Program-made: the position numbers and the translations under genes | Notes under the pieces: generated by a model | Seen by the model: the letters and a program-made list of their open reading frames with translations, nothing else | Database searches by the model: none | Told to the model about the DNA's origin: nothing | Part shown: one piece after another, positions 20,723 through 32,314 of the stretch | Numbering within the stretch: position 1 is the first letter of the stretch | Layout: each line of letters begins with the position of its first letter | Source: Symsagittifera roscoffensis | Taxonomy: Eukaryota > Xenacoelomorpha > Acoela > Convolutidae | Direction: 5' to 3' | DNA: 64,000 nt | NCBI RefSeq assembly: GCF_963678635.1 | Contig: NC_087066.1 | Span: 22,539,996-22,603,995, forward strand

Positions 20723-22945
20723 TTTTATTCAGAATTGATACATGCTTGGCGAGGGCATTCTAAGGTAGGTTACTTAGGGGGAAGCGGATTGTACGTTTGA
20801 TCCATGAACTTTTTTAGAGTTCTCGTAGTCTAGTCAACCGTCATGGGCATTACATTTCAAATGACATAATTCTTTTATGGTAGGAAAATGAAAAATTTCC
20901 CAAATAAAAATTTCATGCACCAGTTGCATTTAAACAATTGAAATTAGGTTTTTTGTAAAAAATGCTTGCAAAAATTGGTCAAAGTGTCAATTAAAATGAT
21001 GATTGACATTATACCTTGTTAAAAAGGGTAGAATTTTTTAATCAAGAGCGAAAAACATAGGCTTGCGGTTATTGATAAGCTTTCTGTGTAAAATGTTTGT
21101 TCGCAAAGTTCAAAAACTACAAACAAATGGGCTAGGAAACAGTAGAACAAAACCATGAACTTCAAAAATTTTCCAAAGAACAGACATTTTAGCCTGAAAA
21201 GGGAAATTTTTTCCAGTTTCTCACCCCCTTGTAATATTACAAATTTAACATTTTTAAAAACTGTTCACATGGCTTTTTAAAAAAAAAAACGTTAGTAAAA
21301 AAATTGTTCACCTGTTCACGCTGACACGTTTAATGCAGCTTATAACATGAAAAGTAATTTAAAAAAGACTTTCAAACTTTGAAATCGAAAAAGACAAAGG
21401 AGGGAACTGAAAAAGAACCGACAAGGGGATCAATATTAACTCTCATCACCCCAATATGAATAACGATCAATTTTACGCTGTTATGACCTGATTGCTTTTC
21501 CGAGGTTGCATAATAGGAAAAAAGGTGTTTGTAAGTGATTAATTGACTCACTTACCTGTTTCCATGACAGTTGGACCTGATGAACAAAAGTTAAGAATAA
21601 AAAATCGCAATTGGAGGAGCCGAACTATTGATTATCTCAAGTGTCTGTTTAGAGAGGATGGGGAGTTATGTTGCGACCACTGCGACTGAAAATGTGTATG
21701 TTGCGCCCGAGTCCAGATTTTTCACCTAATTTTAAGCAAGATTTGAGCAGTTTGAGTGGTTTTTTTAGACAATTACGCACAAAATCTTGCTTTAAAATAA
21801 GCGGTTTGAGCGGTTATTGAACCGTTTATCTGAAAAAACCGCTCAAAAACCGCGCAAGATTTGAACGGTTTTGAGCGGTTTCTCTAAAAAAACCGCTCAA
21901 AAACCGCGCAAGATTTGAACGGGTTTTGAGCGGTTTATCTTTAAAAAAAATGCTCAAAAACCGCACAAAATTTCAATCGCAGTGGTCGCAACGTAACTCC
22001 CCACCCTCTCTAAACAGACACTTGAGATAATCAATAGTTCGGCTCCTCCAACTGCGATTTTTTATTCCGAATTTTTGTTCATCAAGTTCAACTGTCATGG
22101 AAATAGGCACGTGATTCAAATAATAACTTACAAACACCTTTTTTTCCTATTATGCAACCTCGGAAAAGCAATCAGGTCATAACAGCGTAAAATTGATCGT
22201 TATTCATGTTGGGGTGAGGAGATTTGATATTGATCCCCTTGTCGGCTCTTTTCCAGTTTGTTTCCCCCCTTTGTTTTTTTTGGATTTCAAAGTTTGAAAG
22301 TCTTTTTTGAATTACATTTCATGTTATAAGCTGCATTAAACGTGTCAGCTTGAACAGGTGAACAATTTTTCACTAACAGTTTGTATATTAAAAAAACTTT
22401 GGGAACAGTTTTTGGAATGTTATATTTGTAAAATTACAAGGGTTGAGAAACTGGAGAAAAGTTCCCTTTTCCGAGCAAGATGTCTGTTCTTTGGAAAATT
22501 TTTGAAGTTTATTGGTTTTGTTCTACTGTTTTATTAGCCCATTTGTTTGTAGCTTTTGAACTTTGCGAACAAACATTTTACGCAGAAAGCTTATCAATAA
22601 CCGCAAGCCTGTGATTTTTGCTCTTGATTAAAAAATTCTACCCTTTTTAACAAGATATAATGTCAATCATCATTTAAATTGAAACTTTGACCAATTTTTG
22701 ACGCATTGTTTTTAAAAAACTGAATTTCAATTTTTTAATTGCAACTGGTGCAAAAAATTTGTTATTTGGGAAATTTTTTCTTTTCCTGCTATTTAAGAAT
22801 TATGTCATTTGAAACGTAATCCCCATGACAGCTGACTAGACTAAGGGAACTCTAAAAAAAATTCATGGATCAACCGTACAATCCCCTCCCGCCTAAGTGA
22901 CCTACCTTAGAATGCCCTCGCCAAGCATGTAATAATTCTGAAAAA
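20723..22945. mobile_element. Large foldback element
   Basis: Two arms of just under 1 kb (about 20723-21692 and 21971-22945) are inverted copies of each other with moderate divergence. Outer ends share CATGCTTGGCGAGGGCATTC. The inner ends share a GTTGCGACCACTGCGA motif that resembles one unit of the 22-bp GTCGC array. The 280-bp core (21693-21970) is a GAGCGGTTT array. No coding capacity is seen. The layout fits a foldback-type non-autonomous transposon that took up part of the composite element, or an inverted duplication around it. Confidence 0.8.
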
Positions 22946-25040
22946 ATAATTCTTTATATAATATGCATTTCATGCGAACGCGCAAATAAAATATTTTTTT
23001 TACATTTTATATAATAAAATAGTTTTTTACGTTTTATATGCTGTCAATTACACTAATTAACGATTTAGTTCAATTTTGTTTTTAGAAATACCGTTAATTT
23101 TGAACGAATCTAGACCACTCTTAAAATAGTTTAGGAGAACCCATATTTTCTCCCCCTAAATCGATTTAATTGTTCGATAGATCAAAGTTAATGTCTGTTC
23201 ACCTGCTGAGGGTTCAACAAATTCCATTTGATGAGCTTTTAAGAAAAAAAAATTTTCCAGCGAATTTCAAAAAATGGGAAGAAAAGGGCTATATTTAATA
23301 CTGAAAAGGCTTCTTCAACTAAGCTAAAGTAAAATAAATCATGTGCCCCTAAGAAATGCAACCATACAAATATTTTTTCGCGTAAAGGGTTTGCTAGTCG
23401 CTATTTTCGAAAAGCTGAAAGAGCACAAAACTGCTTAGAATTAGTTTTTGTAGAAACAAATCAGAGAACTAAGAAAGAAATTATAAATTAAGAGTGACAA
23501 TATGAGATAAATTTCAAACTGGTGCAATTATCTTTCGATAAAACAGTTCGTTACCATCAAACCATCAAAAGAGTATAACTACCATTTGAACTCATCTACT
23601 CTCTTTACCAATTCTCATATAACACTGATCCACGCGCACTACTACTCTCGTACCGGAGTTAACGGAACAGTTTGACCTTTTGCAATGAATTGATCACCTA
23701 TTACAAATTGTCGCCTATTACAAATTCTCACTAAAATCATAAAATGGCATGGAAATTGGCTGAAAATCTGATTTTACTACGCCGTGTTTATAGTCCGTTT
23801 TAGGCAAAAAAATTTACGATATTTTTCTGTTCTTTGATTGATAAAAAATTTATCAGACCAAGACATACCTTTGTAATTAAAATTAAAAAGACTTTTATTC
23901 AATCACGGTACAAAAAAAATGCTTTTTGAACTCAATGAGCAAATTAACGAATCTTTTCCTCATATTATTGCCGTTCTGTAAAATAATCGAAAATAAAGAA
24001 TTGAAGTTGCTAAATGGAGCTAATTGGAAGGAGCTGGCCGGATCAAAATTTAGGTTTTTTTCCTGAAGTTTCAGAATAGCCAGTATATCAAAAGAAGTTT
24101 CCGAGGTGTCCTTGTTTTCGAATCAATCTTGAAAAATACCCACGGAAGTTTAACATTTCATTTGAATCGGTTATTTCGGAAGCTGAAATTCATGATTTAC
24201 TCTTTGCTACGCGGAAAGTCAAGAGACAAAAACTTGAATGAATTTTTTGGTCCGTCGTCAAAAAACGGTCAGATTTGTCATGATGATACAAATAATAAAT
24301 TCTGAGAAGTCTGTGCAATGATCAGCGCAGTCCCAAACTATTTTCTCACACATTCTTTTGTTGGCTTATTTCAGTCATCAGCGCAAAATTTAGTCAGTTT
24401 TCATTGCTGAATTTTTTGGTTGGTAGTTTTTCTACGACAGAAAGTGTAGTTCAAAATTATCTGCTTCCAAAAGAACTAACTTGTGCTCTTTCATTCAAAC
24501 TCGTTCCAGTGTCTGCGAAAATGTTTCTACAGCAAAGACCACTGACCCTAGTTATAAAATACTGACTGTTTTACATAGTGTTTTTAGCCTTTAACAAACT
24601 TTCAATTCGATATCTTAAATAGTTGCAGAGAAAACGACAAAACTGTGAAAAAAACTCCCATTTCAAGTTTCAAATCAAAAATTTGCATGTTTGCTCTGCT
24701 CTGGCATTATATCTGCATCATATGTGCATAAATAAATATTGGAAATTGATATGGTAATTAACCAAGATGATAAATTCTGCGCCAAAACTTAATTACTGGA
24801 AAAAACTAGTACCAGCTGGCATTATCCTAGTTTATAGCAATAATATCATTGAGATAATCTACTTTATCAGAAAGAGTTGAAAGGTTTGGGTTTAATCGTG
24901 TTTATAAAAAACACAGAGTAAAATAAATAATAGAAAAATTAGGTTTTTGCTTCAGTACTAATTTAGTTTTAATAAAAAATTTATTTGAAGAATGAATTAC
25001 GAGCTATTATAGCAACAGTAACAAGAGGGAGAACATTTAG
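22946..25040. other. No gene recognised
   Basis: AT-rich DNA. The part to about 23.17 kb is similar to 31.97-32.18 kb (shared CTGTCAATTAC-like and CCCCCTAAATCGATTT motifs), so the foldback family extends past the arm. Beyond that I see no open frame of note, repeat or splice structure. Confidence 0.5.
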
Positions 25041-25045
25041 ATGCT

Positions 25046-25327
25046 ATGACAAGCAACGAGCTAACAAACACGCTACGAACATTAAGCGAGACAGTACAAC
25101 TTGCATCGTACAGTAGAAGCGAAAACTTAAGAAAACTCAGCAGAAATGAAACAACCGACAAAAACTCAAGCAGACAACAGAATAAACCCCGAAGATGCTG
25201 TTCGAAAGATCAAATCAATTTCAAAAAGAAACAAACAGAGAGGTCGAGAATAGTAAGGGTTGAACTGCACGCCGTGCGTGATCCTACATTGGATCGGTCA
25301 AGCAAATCACAACGAAATTTTGTATAG
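25046..25327 (+). CDS. Short open frame, unidentified
   Basis: The 93-codon frame is polar and Lys/Arg/Ser/Asn-rich (RSENLRKLSRNETTDKNSSR, then a CCSKDQ). It shows no hydrophobic core, no recognisable domain and no clear splice sites. It may be noncoding or a piece of a dead transposon, since a Tc1 fossil lies immediately downstream. Confidence 0.15.
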   Translation: MTSNELTNTLRTLSETVQLASYSRSENLRKLSRNETTDKNSSRQQNKPRRCCSKDQINFKKKQTERSRIVRVELHAVRDPTLDRSSKSQRNFV

Positions 25328-25399
25328 ACAGAAACCCAATTCTTGACGTTTTCTTGACGCTAGGAAATTTTATAAAAATCAGTTAATCTCACTCGATTA

Positions 25400-25885
25400 A
25401 TCTGTTTTCGTTTCCCACGCTCTCGTCAGACATAAACGCTGCCATCACTCGACAGTCCAAAACGGCATTCGTCGCTGAAAACATTCGCCTCCCATTGCTC
25501 TACTGAGCGTTGTTTTCAAGCCCTGGACCATTTTAACTGTAAAGATTAGTGATGATACTTTTGATAAAGTTTTTTTGTTGCTGCTTTTAAGTCCTATTCT
25601 GTGCAATTCGCTCCTCAAAGTGTTTTTGTGAATAGGTTTTTGCTAAACCTAATAAACAAGTCCCTCATTTTTCGAGGGATAGAGTTTCGTCATTTGTCAA
25701 ATATCTCTTGATTTGTGGGAGATCTCTTTTGGTTAATTTCATCGGACGCCCTGATTGCTCTGCGTCCTCAAAAACATCATTTTTTGAGTTAATTTTTATA
25801 CCTTTTTGCAACTGTCGAATGATGAGATAGTCCAACTTTTTCTGCGATTTTCCGCCATAACCAGCCAAGCTCGCATAAAACACAA
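25400..25885 (-). pseudogene. Tc1/mariner transposase fossil
   Basis: Read on the minus strand, the first part (25883-25665) is a helix-turn-helix-like region with the Tc1 signature AEQSGRPMKLTKRDL. Further on, across stops and frame changes, come LRSELHRIGLKS, WSRAWKQRSVEQWEANVF and SDECRFGLSSDGSVYV. The FSDE carries the first catalytic aspartate of the DDE/D triad. The rest of the catalytic domain is missing or unrecognisable. No inverted ends were found, so this is an old truncated copy. Confidence 0.75.
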
Positions 25886-28800
25886 CTCGGCCTCATTTTT
25901 TGTAAATTTGGATTCGAAACCGTAATGCTTAACTGCTTAACTGAAAGCAAAATTGAATGGATGACAGTGCTTGAATAGAAATTGTTTTAAGAATTCACAT
26001 CTGACGTGAAATTTTTCTCAAAGTGTCTGCTTATTTATTGAAACCCAATGCATGATATAACTTTAAACCCATTCCAATGACTATTTGCGATAGACGATTT
26101 TGCATGAAAAACAAGAAAACGAAAACAAGGATAGCCAGTTGCTGTGCAAGTACCACAGAATGTTCCGACCAAATTCAAAAAAAAAACAGAACAATTTTAA
26201 TTAATGTTCGTTTTTAGTGAGTGCTGTAGTTCGACAACTTAGGGATCGTTTAGTAGGTTAGGCTTGATGGACAATGTTTGTGCCCAAATGTAAGAAAACA
26301 AAAAAAAATTAAAAAAATAAAGAAACCTTAAAGTTTTTTCTAATTTTAACTTCTACTTGAAATTTTTTTTGATAAAGAAGCGCTATTTGGAGCATCAAAA
26401 ACTTGATCGAAACAAGACTAAATCTTAGAAAAACTCAAACCATTTTTTCTGACACTGGGAACACTTTTTGAAAACTTTTGAACAACTGCAAGAGCTATAA
26501 CTTGATTTAGCAAGCGGCTCTCTGATGATTATTTGTGTTTCTTAATTTTATGTGGAAAACCAAAACAACTAAAATGCACCAGATTATAAAGTTTCTCCCC
26601 TTATCTAATGGTCGAGACGAAAAACTTCAAGTAAAGTTGTTACCGATAAGTTCAACGACTAGCACTGAAGAAAACTTGAAAAAGGTATACTTGCGCTAAA
26701 TCTGCAGAGCTTATTACCCAAGGTCACTCATTCCATAGTTTTTTTAATAAAGTATCTGGGACCAAAATAATTTTAGTTATAATTTTCTAAAAAAGAAAAT
26801 GAAACTTGCTCAACAATGTGGAGTTAAATCATCTCATTATCTTAATTAATAGAAAAAAAGCAAGCATTATTGTTCCCACAATGCTATATGCCATTCTAAT
26901 TTACTGTAATTGACTGCCAAAAATCGCCTGATTGTTCTGCACATCTTCTGAAAAATAAAACACTTTGTTTGTGATTTTTGTAGGCACAGTGCAAGCTGCA
27001 ATGACTTTCTTTTGAATACAAGTTGTTATATTTTTTGACTTGCATGTTTACAAACTGTGTAGGTTTGTACTGCGCTCATAATTCCTTAGCAACACGTTCT
27101 TTTTTGATACAACAGAAAAACACAAGAAAAGAAAATCAACATTCAAATATCAAATATATAGCCGAACCATCATTCAGCAAAAAAATTTCTAGTGTTTTTA
27201 CTTTAATTGCGCTTGTGAGTTTTTTCGATACCAAGTAACTTCTCAATCAAGTGCAGAAGTAACTTCTGCAAGTTACCAAGTAATTTCTCAATCAAGGGCA
27301 GCTCAATCAAGTGCAGAAGTGACTCTTGAAACTAAAGAAGCACCAACATAATAGGGGTTTTCACTATATCTATCTTCTGTATCCCTAAAGAATAAGTTGA
27401 TCCTTTTATTGGGATCACTAATCATAAACCAGCAAACTGGTCCACAATGTTCATCGTCGGCTAGCATCGATTCGTTTTTGTTGGATTCAAATAGCCATTC
27501 TTATAAACCAAAGTCTTTACTTAAAAAGATTCAGCACGCCATTCCAAAGAGGTACTTTCACGCCAAGGGATCTTCACTTAATTTCGTTCTCTTAAAAAAC
27601 AAACTTTGCCTTGAAGATTGCAAAAAGCAAAATTATTTCGGTTCTAAAAAGCTGAAAATCAGGCGCTAAAACGCCATCCATAGAAGTCACATTTGGTGTA
27701 AAATGAACTTAACTTCCTCGTCCTTTTCATGAGGCGTGGTTTGTGTTGGTTGGGGTAAAAGTACCTCTGAGACCCACACTCAACGACGCAGCCAACAGAA
27801 GGTCTGCCCCAAAACTTACGAGCAAAAAGATCCGCCTTTAATTTTGGAGTCCTGCTTTAATTATTTTTTAATGTATTCTTGTATCCGGTTAGGTTTTTTT
27901 GACGTTGTTTTTCTGTCTTTGCGACATTAAATTTTTTAATTTAACAAAACAAACAAATTTTTAAAAAAAACATAATCTGCTGACAACGAAGCGCAGAAAC
28001 TCACACAAAAATTGTTTCACCATAGGAAGTTATAATCATTCAATTTTATTGATTTGATGTAATTTTGAAATAATTAAAACTCATTTGGATCGATTCAACA
28101 TCAAAATAATGAAGTTTTAAACTATAACCAGAAAAACTCAATTCAAATTGATGCAGAACCCCAAAAAAAAATTAGTTACATAATCTGATTTCAAAATCAG
28201 AAAAACCCATTTAAATCTATTCAGCTTCAAATTGAATTGATCTTGTTTTAAAACCAAAAAAAAATCGGTTCCCACCTTTTCAACTCTAATCAGTTTAACA
28301 CCATATAATTTCCCACCCCAATTTTTGTTGCTTAACGACTTAATCTACTACATTTCAAAACTATTTCTTAGACTTAACACCGCTTTAGTCCAAAAAAAAA
28401 GAACCGACTTCAAAGGGAACTTCGGTAAACATCAAAGAATAAAGAAAAAAAACTTTGGCCATTTAAAGCCAGAAACTTTTGCGCAAACGAATTCGCGTAA
28501 GTTTTGAAAATAAAAGACCTTGCCAATGATTCCGAATGTTGAAATGGCCCGCACCAAAAACGAGCCATCTTTTCAGCTGATACAGAAACTTTAAAAAGGT
28601 TCCTCTGAAACCAAAAAGATTATAAAAAAAATTTCAATTTTATAATCAATCTCCAGCTTAACTGATAACTCGATCGCTTTGTTCAGCTGATATTTGATTT
28701 TTTGATACATAACCCAAACTGATATTGATTGCCAGCCCCTAGTCCTAACCTAGCATCCCAAAAATGAGGGCAATTGTCCTGGAATTGAAATGCTAGTGCA

Positions 28801-29250
28801 CTAGTCAAAATTTCTTTTTTGAACGATTTCCAGGTACATACAAGAAAATGTATTTTGAAAAAAGCTGAACAAATTAAGTAGGAGTAAAAATCGAATTTTA
28901 AAATACGAATGAAAAAAAACTATTCTGTTTCAAAACAAGCTAGACAATTCTCTGAAAAAGTACAGATGAATTTTGCCTTCGTAATCGAATATTATATTTT
29001 GAACTCATTCGTTCAATGCGCGGTATTAATTATTCTTTGTGTGTTTATGGTCAATCGATGCATTAAAAATTTTGGTTTTTTACAGAGGCGTTTGTTTAAA
29101 GACTGCCCAATAATTTCCACATGTTCGGTTGGTCTCCGCTGAAATAAGACTCCTTCGACAGCAATTGTTGAGGTAGCAATCCAGCTCAAGGCTGCATCTC
29201 GCTTGTTCCGAAGGGAGAATAAGTATCAGAGGTTGCGGTTTGGCACAATG
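25886..29250. other. Mostly no gene; small tandem repeats
   Basis: AT-rich. Around 27.22-27.33 kb a CTCAATCAAGTGCAGAAGT unit is repeated three to four times imperfectly. Open frames at 27397-27669, 27736-27930 and 28325-28507 are short, polar and without family features. AAATTGATT-type low-complexity words are frequent at 28.05-28.27 kb. Confidence 0.45.
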
Positions 29251-29665
29251 CTTTTATGTAGGTAGAGACGAAGCATAGGCACAATTCAATTTTTAAATTT
29301 TTTTGGGTACCTACTGTGTTTAATGAACAGCTCTATCGCAGGACTCGCCGATATTTTTTTTCTTAAACTCAAAGGAAGGCAACGTTTTTAAGGCCAACGC
29401 TAAATTGTGATTTCCTTTTTTGGTTTTTCACTTTGATACCAATTGATTTTACTAAAATAACTCTGTAAGTGATGGAAAAACAACCCAATAAGGGAGCTCG
29501 AGTGAACGTTTTTTGGAAATACTGATAAGCAGCTTGCTCAAAATCTGATAATATTTTTTCAGACAGACAATTTGGTGCTAAATCAAGTAATTCTGCAAAA
29601 TCGTTCATAGGTTTCTTCGGTTTTATTGGGAAGACAGGCGCATATGTAATCTGGTGCAATACCAA
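29250..29665 (-). pseudogene. MULE transposase fossil
   Basis: The minus-strand frame holds a run characteristic of MULE-type DDE transposases: ILSDFEQAAYQYFQKTF then RAPLLGCF, where the D of SDFE is a catalytic position and GCFFH normally follows. After a frameshift near GCF, a second frame gives FHHLQSYF and, nearer 29.38 kb, NHNLALALKTLPSFEF, matching the next conserved part. It is clearly interrupted, so inactive. Confidence 0.65.
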
Positions 29666-29760
29666 TTACACTAACATGAAGTTGTTATAGCTGATAGATC
29701 TATTTATGAGTAATTTTACAGGTTCCATAGGCTAACCTGAAAGATGATTTTTCTAACAAT

Positions 29761-30075
29761 CTAAGCGTTTTGAGATCGCTGCACAGAATGATTTGCCATA
29801 CTGGATGAGGTTTCCAAATGTTCCAAAAATCTCGAAACTTCACGCAACTGAATGGAGGGCGTATTACCATCTAGCATCTTACGTGAGCGCGCAGCTGTTC
29901 GAATCAGTTTGTTTTTAAATGGTAGGACTAATTGAGAGACCAAATCATTAGTTATTGGTAAAACCGCGCTGGTAACAGTCGGTGTATATCTCTCACTGAA
30001 ACCTTTTAATTTCCTGTGTGATCTCGTTTTGGGTATCCAAAATTCTCGCTGATATGTCGTATCTGTGCTCTCCAC
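29761..30075 (-). CDS. Short open frame, unidentified
   Basis: A 104-codon basic/polar frame (TRSHRKLKGFSERYTPTV, ARSRKMLDGNTPSI). It sits about 100 bp upstream, in coding sense, of the MULE fossil and could be an earlier part of the same dead element. I recognise no domain. Confidence 0.2.
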   Translation of the reverse strand: MESTDTTYQREFWIPKTRSHRKLKGFSERYTPTVTSAVLPITNDLVSQLVLPFKNKLIRTAARSRKMLDGNTPSIQLREVSRFLEHLETSSSMANHSVQRSQNA

Positions 30076-30099
30076 GCGTCTCGAACAATTGATTATTTT

Positions 30100-31580
30100 C
30101 TGTAATGGGAAATGCTCGGCGAGTTGTCTTTAAGAGTTCTAAGTAATTTGCATGTATAACTGAGATAAACTAAAATGAAGTTTTTCAATGTGATGTGCGC
30201 GATAATTGCAAAATTAATTTTGATGGTGTAGGATTTAAGATAAGGAGCTCATACAGCATCAATTTTGGTGTTATGTTTTTATATGGAAGTTAAACTGAAG
30301 TGGATTTGAGTTTTCTGAAATAGGAATGACTTGGTAATAAATTGAGCGGTGTTAAATTGTAAGGTATAAAAATGTAAGGAGTAGTTTGGTTCCCAGTTGC
30401 TTAAATTTCATTGTTTTTCCTATGTAAATTTTTGTTGGTGATTTAATTGTTTTTAAATGTTTTAGACTAATTCAACCAACTTCTATCAGTTTTTCTTCCC
30501 CCTTTTCTACTACAAGTCTCATGATAACAACTTACAACGAATCGTTTTCAGCTTGTTTTTTGTGCTAACTTTTGATCTGAAAAATTATCAGGCAAACTAA
30601 GTGCATAAATTATGTTTTTCAAAATTTTACCAACGCTGTTAAACTTAGAATTCAAATTTTTTATGAATTTTGTCTGAAAGTGATTTTATTCTGGCGGGAG
30701 CTCTTAGATTGCAGAATTTTTAATGGAACCCGAAAACTTGAGGATATACTCAAAATGTGACGGATATTTTTCTTGAGTAACCCTTTTTGCTCAACCTCTT
30801 CAAAGATTTACTTGAAAACTGGTTCATGCTATAAAAATAGATCTTCTTACAGCCCCCAAAAAAGGTTTAGATTGTTTTCAGTGAGGTTTGAATCCAAGCC
30901 AACTAATTTAAATCAATTCTTAGAAGCATAAATTGTTCTAAAGTTTCATGGATGAATCAATCTAAATCAATTGAAAAACCATTTCACTGTATATGGTTTT
31001 AGCGTACATGGTTAATTGATCTGGGTTGAAATCAATTCTTTTTGAAATGAATTCAAATCAATTCAAAAACATTTTTGTCAGTGCGGGTAGCATGAAAAAC
31101 TGCTCTGCGGCAATTTGTTGCTCCCTGGTTCCCCACCATAGAAGATAATGCGCAACCATACATATCCATGCATGAGTTGTTTGGAAAATGACTACTGATG
31201 CGCAGCACATAGAGTTGTTTCGAAATAGAATTGTTTCGTATTATTTAGTATTAAAACGATTTTTTATCATTATGCAAGCTGTTGGTATGGTATAAAAAGT
31301 TTTTATCATGCATACGTCGCAACATATATAGCGCTACGTTTGGAAGAGATTTTTCACAAAACTCTATGAACTTGGATTAACAGTACAATACCCCCCCCCC
31401 CAATTGAGTTAGTGGGCAGAAAATATGGATTTTTTCGTAAAATAATTTTAAGTATAGCCTTGGTTCGCTCAAAATTCGCCGTATTACTAAAGAAAATTGA
31501 ACTAAAACGTTAGATGGTGTAATTGACAGCATACAAATGCAATCGCGCATACAATGTTTGCTCTGCGCGGTTTGTTCGAA
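30100..31580. other. No gene recognised
   Basis: AT-rich. A low-complexity patch of AAATCAATTC / GAATTGATTT words lies at 30.89-31.08 kb, like that at 28.1 kb. A C-tract lies at about 31.39 kb. Confidence 0.5.
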
Positions 31581-31582
31581 AT

Positions 31583-31968
31583 GCATTCTATATACAGAAG
31601 TATTTTTCAGGAGTATGACATGCCTGGGGAGGGAATTTGACGGTAGGTCACTTAGTGGGGCGCGGGAGATTGTACGGTTGTTCCGGTATCTTAAATATGT
31701 GAACCGACAATTGTTCACAAACGACCATTCGTCGCAAGCGACAATCGAACGCAACCAACTATTAGATGACTCATAAAAAACTTTTCAAGGTCATCCAATA
31801 GTCGCCAGCGTTCTATTGTTGCTTGCGACGAAAGGTCACTTGTGAATCATGATCGCTTCACTTAAGATATCGGATCACCCGTACAACCCCCTCCCCCTAA
31901 GTGACCTACCGTAGAATGCCCTCCCCAAGCATGTATTATTTCTGAAAACAAATTCTGTATAAAATATG
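31583..31968. mobile_element. Small foldback element
   Basis: Near-palindrome of about 385 bp centred near 31.78 kb. The right outer end reads, reversed, CATGCTTGGGGAGGGCATTC and then GGTAGGTCACTTAGG, matching the outer ends of the 20.7-22.9 kb foldback. The left end is a diverged version. The centre has TCGTCGCAAGCGACAAT and its inverse. The 79- and 125-codon open frames that cross it are by-products of the palindrome. Confidence 0.75.
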
Positions 31969-32159
31969 AATTGCAAACAACCGCTCAAAAACAATTGGTT
32001 TTCACAATTTTATGCCAGATTGCATTGGTATGCTGTAAATTACGCAATTATTAATTTAAGTCAACTTTTTTCAGTAATACGGTTAAATTTCGGTTAAATT
32101 AGTAATTTGGTTAAATGAAATCTAGGCTATAGTCAAAGCTGGAATAGGAAAAATCAATA

Positions 32160-32235
32160 TTTCCCCCCCCCCCCCCCCTAAATCGATTTGGGGGGCGGGG
32201 CGGAATTGTACAGTTGATCCAAGATATCTCTACAT
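32160..32235. repeat. Fragment of the foldback family with long C-tract
   Basis: A run of about 17 C is followed by CTAAATCGATTTGGGG and then GTACAGTTGATCCAAG, which resembles the subterminal GTACGTTTGATCCATG of the large foldback. It marks another partial family copy. Confidence 0.5.
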
Positions 32236-32252
32236 TTATATATATATATATC

Positions 32253-32258
32253 TTTAAT
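32253..32258 (-). promoter_or_regulatory. Possible polyadenylation signal (ATTAAA)
   Basis: ATTAAA on the minus strand about 57 bases after the helicase stop codon. Placement is right, but the hexamer is common in AT-rich DNA. Confidence 0.35.
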
Positions 32259-32314
32259 TTTCTAGCGTTATAAAGTTCAGCCACCGCTTATTTCTGACCG
32301 ATATCGTTTTTATG

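Noticed and set aside
21570-21600. CTGATGA as a hammerhead ribozyme core
   Set aside because: No matching GAAA and stem positions follow, so the fold cannot form.
30882-30900. GGTTTGAATCC as a tRNA B box
   Set aside because: No A box or acceptor stem at the right distance.
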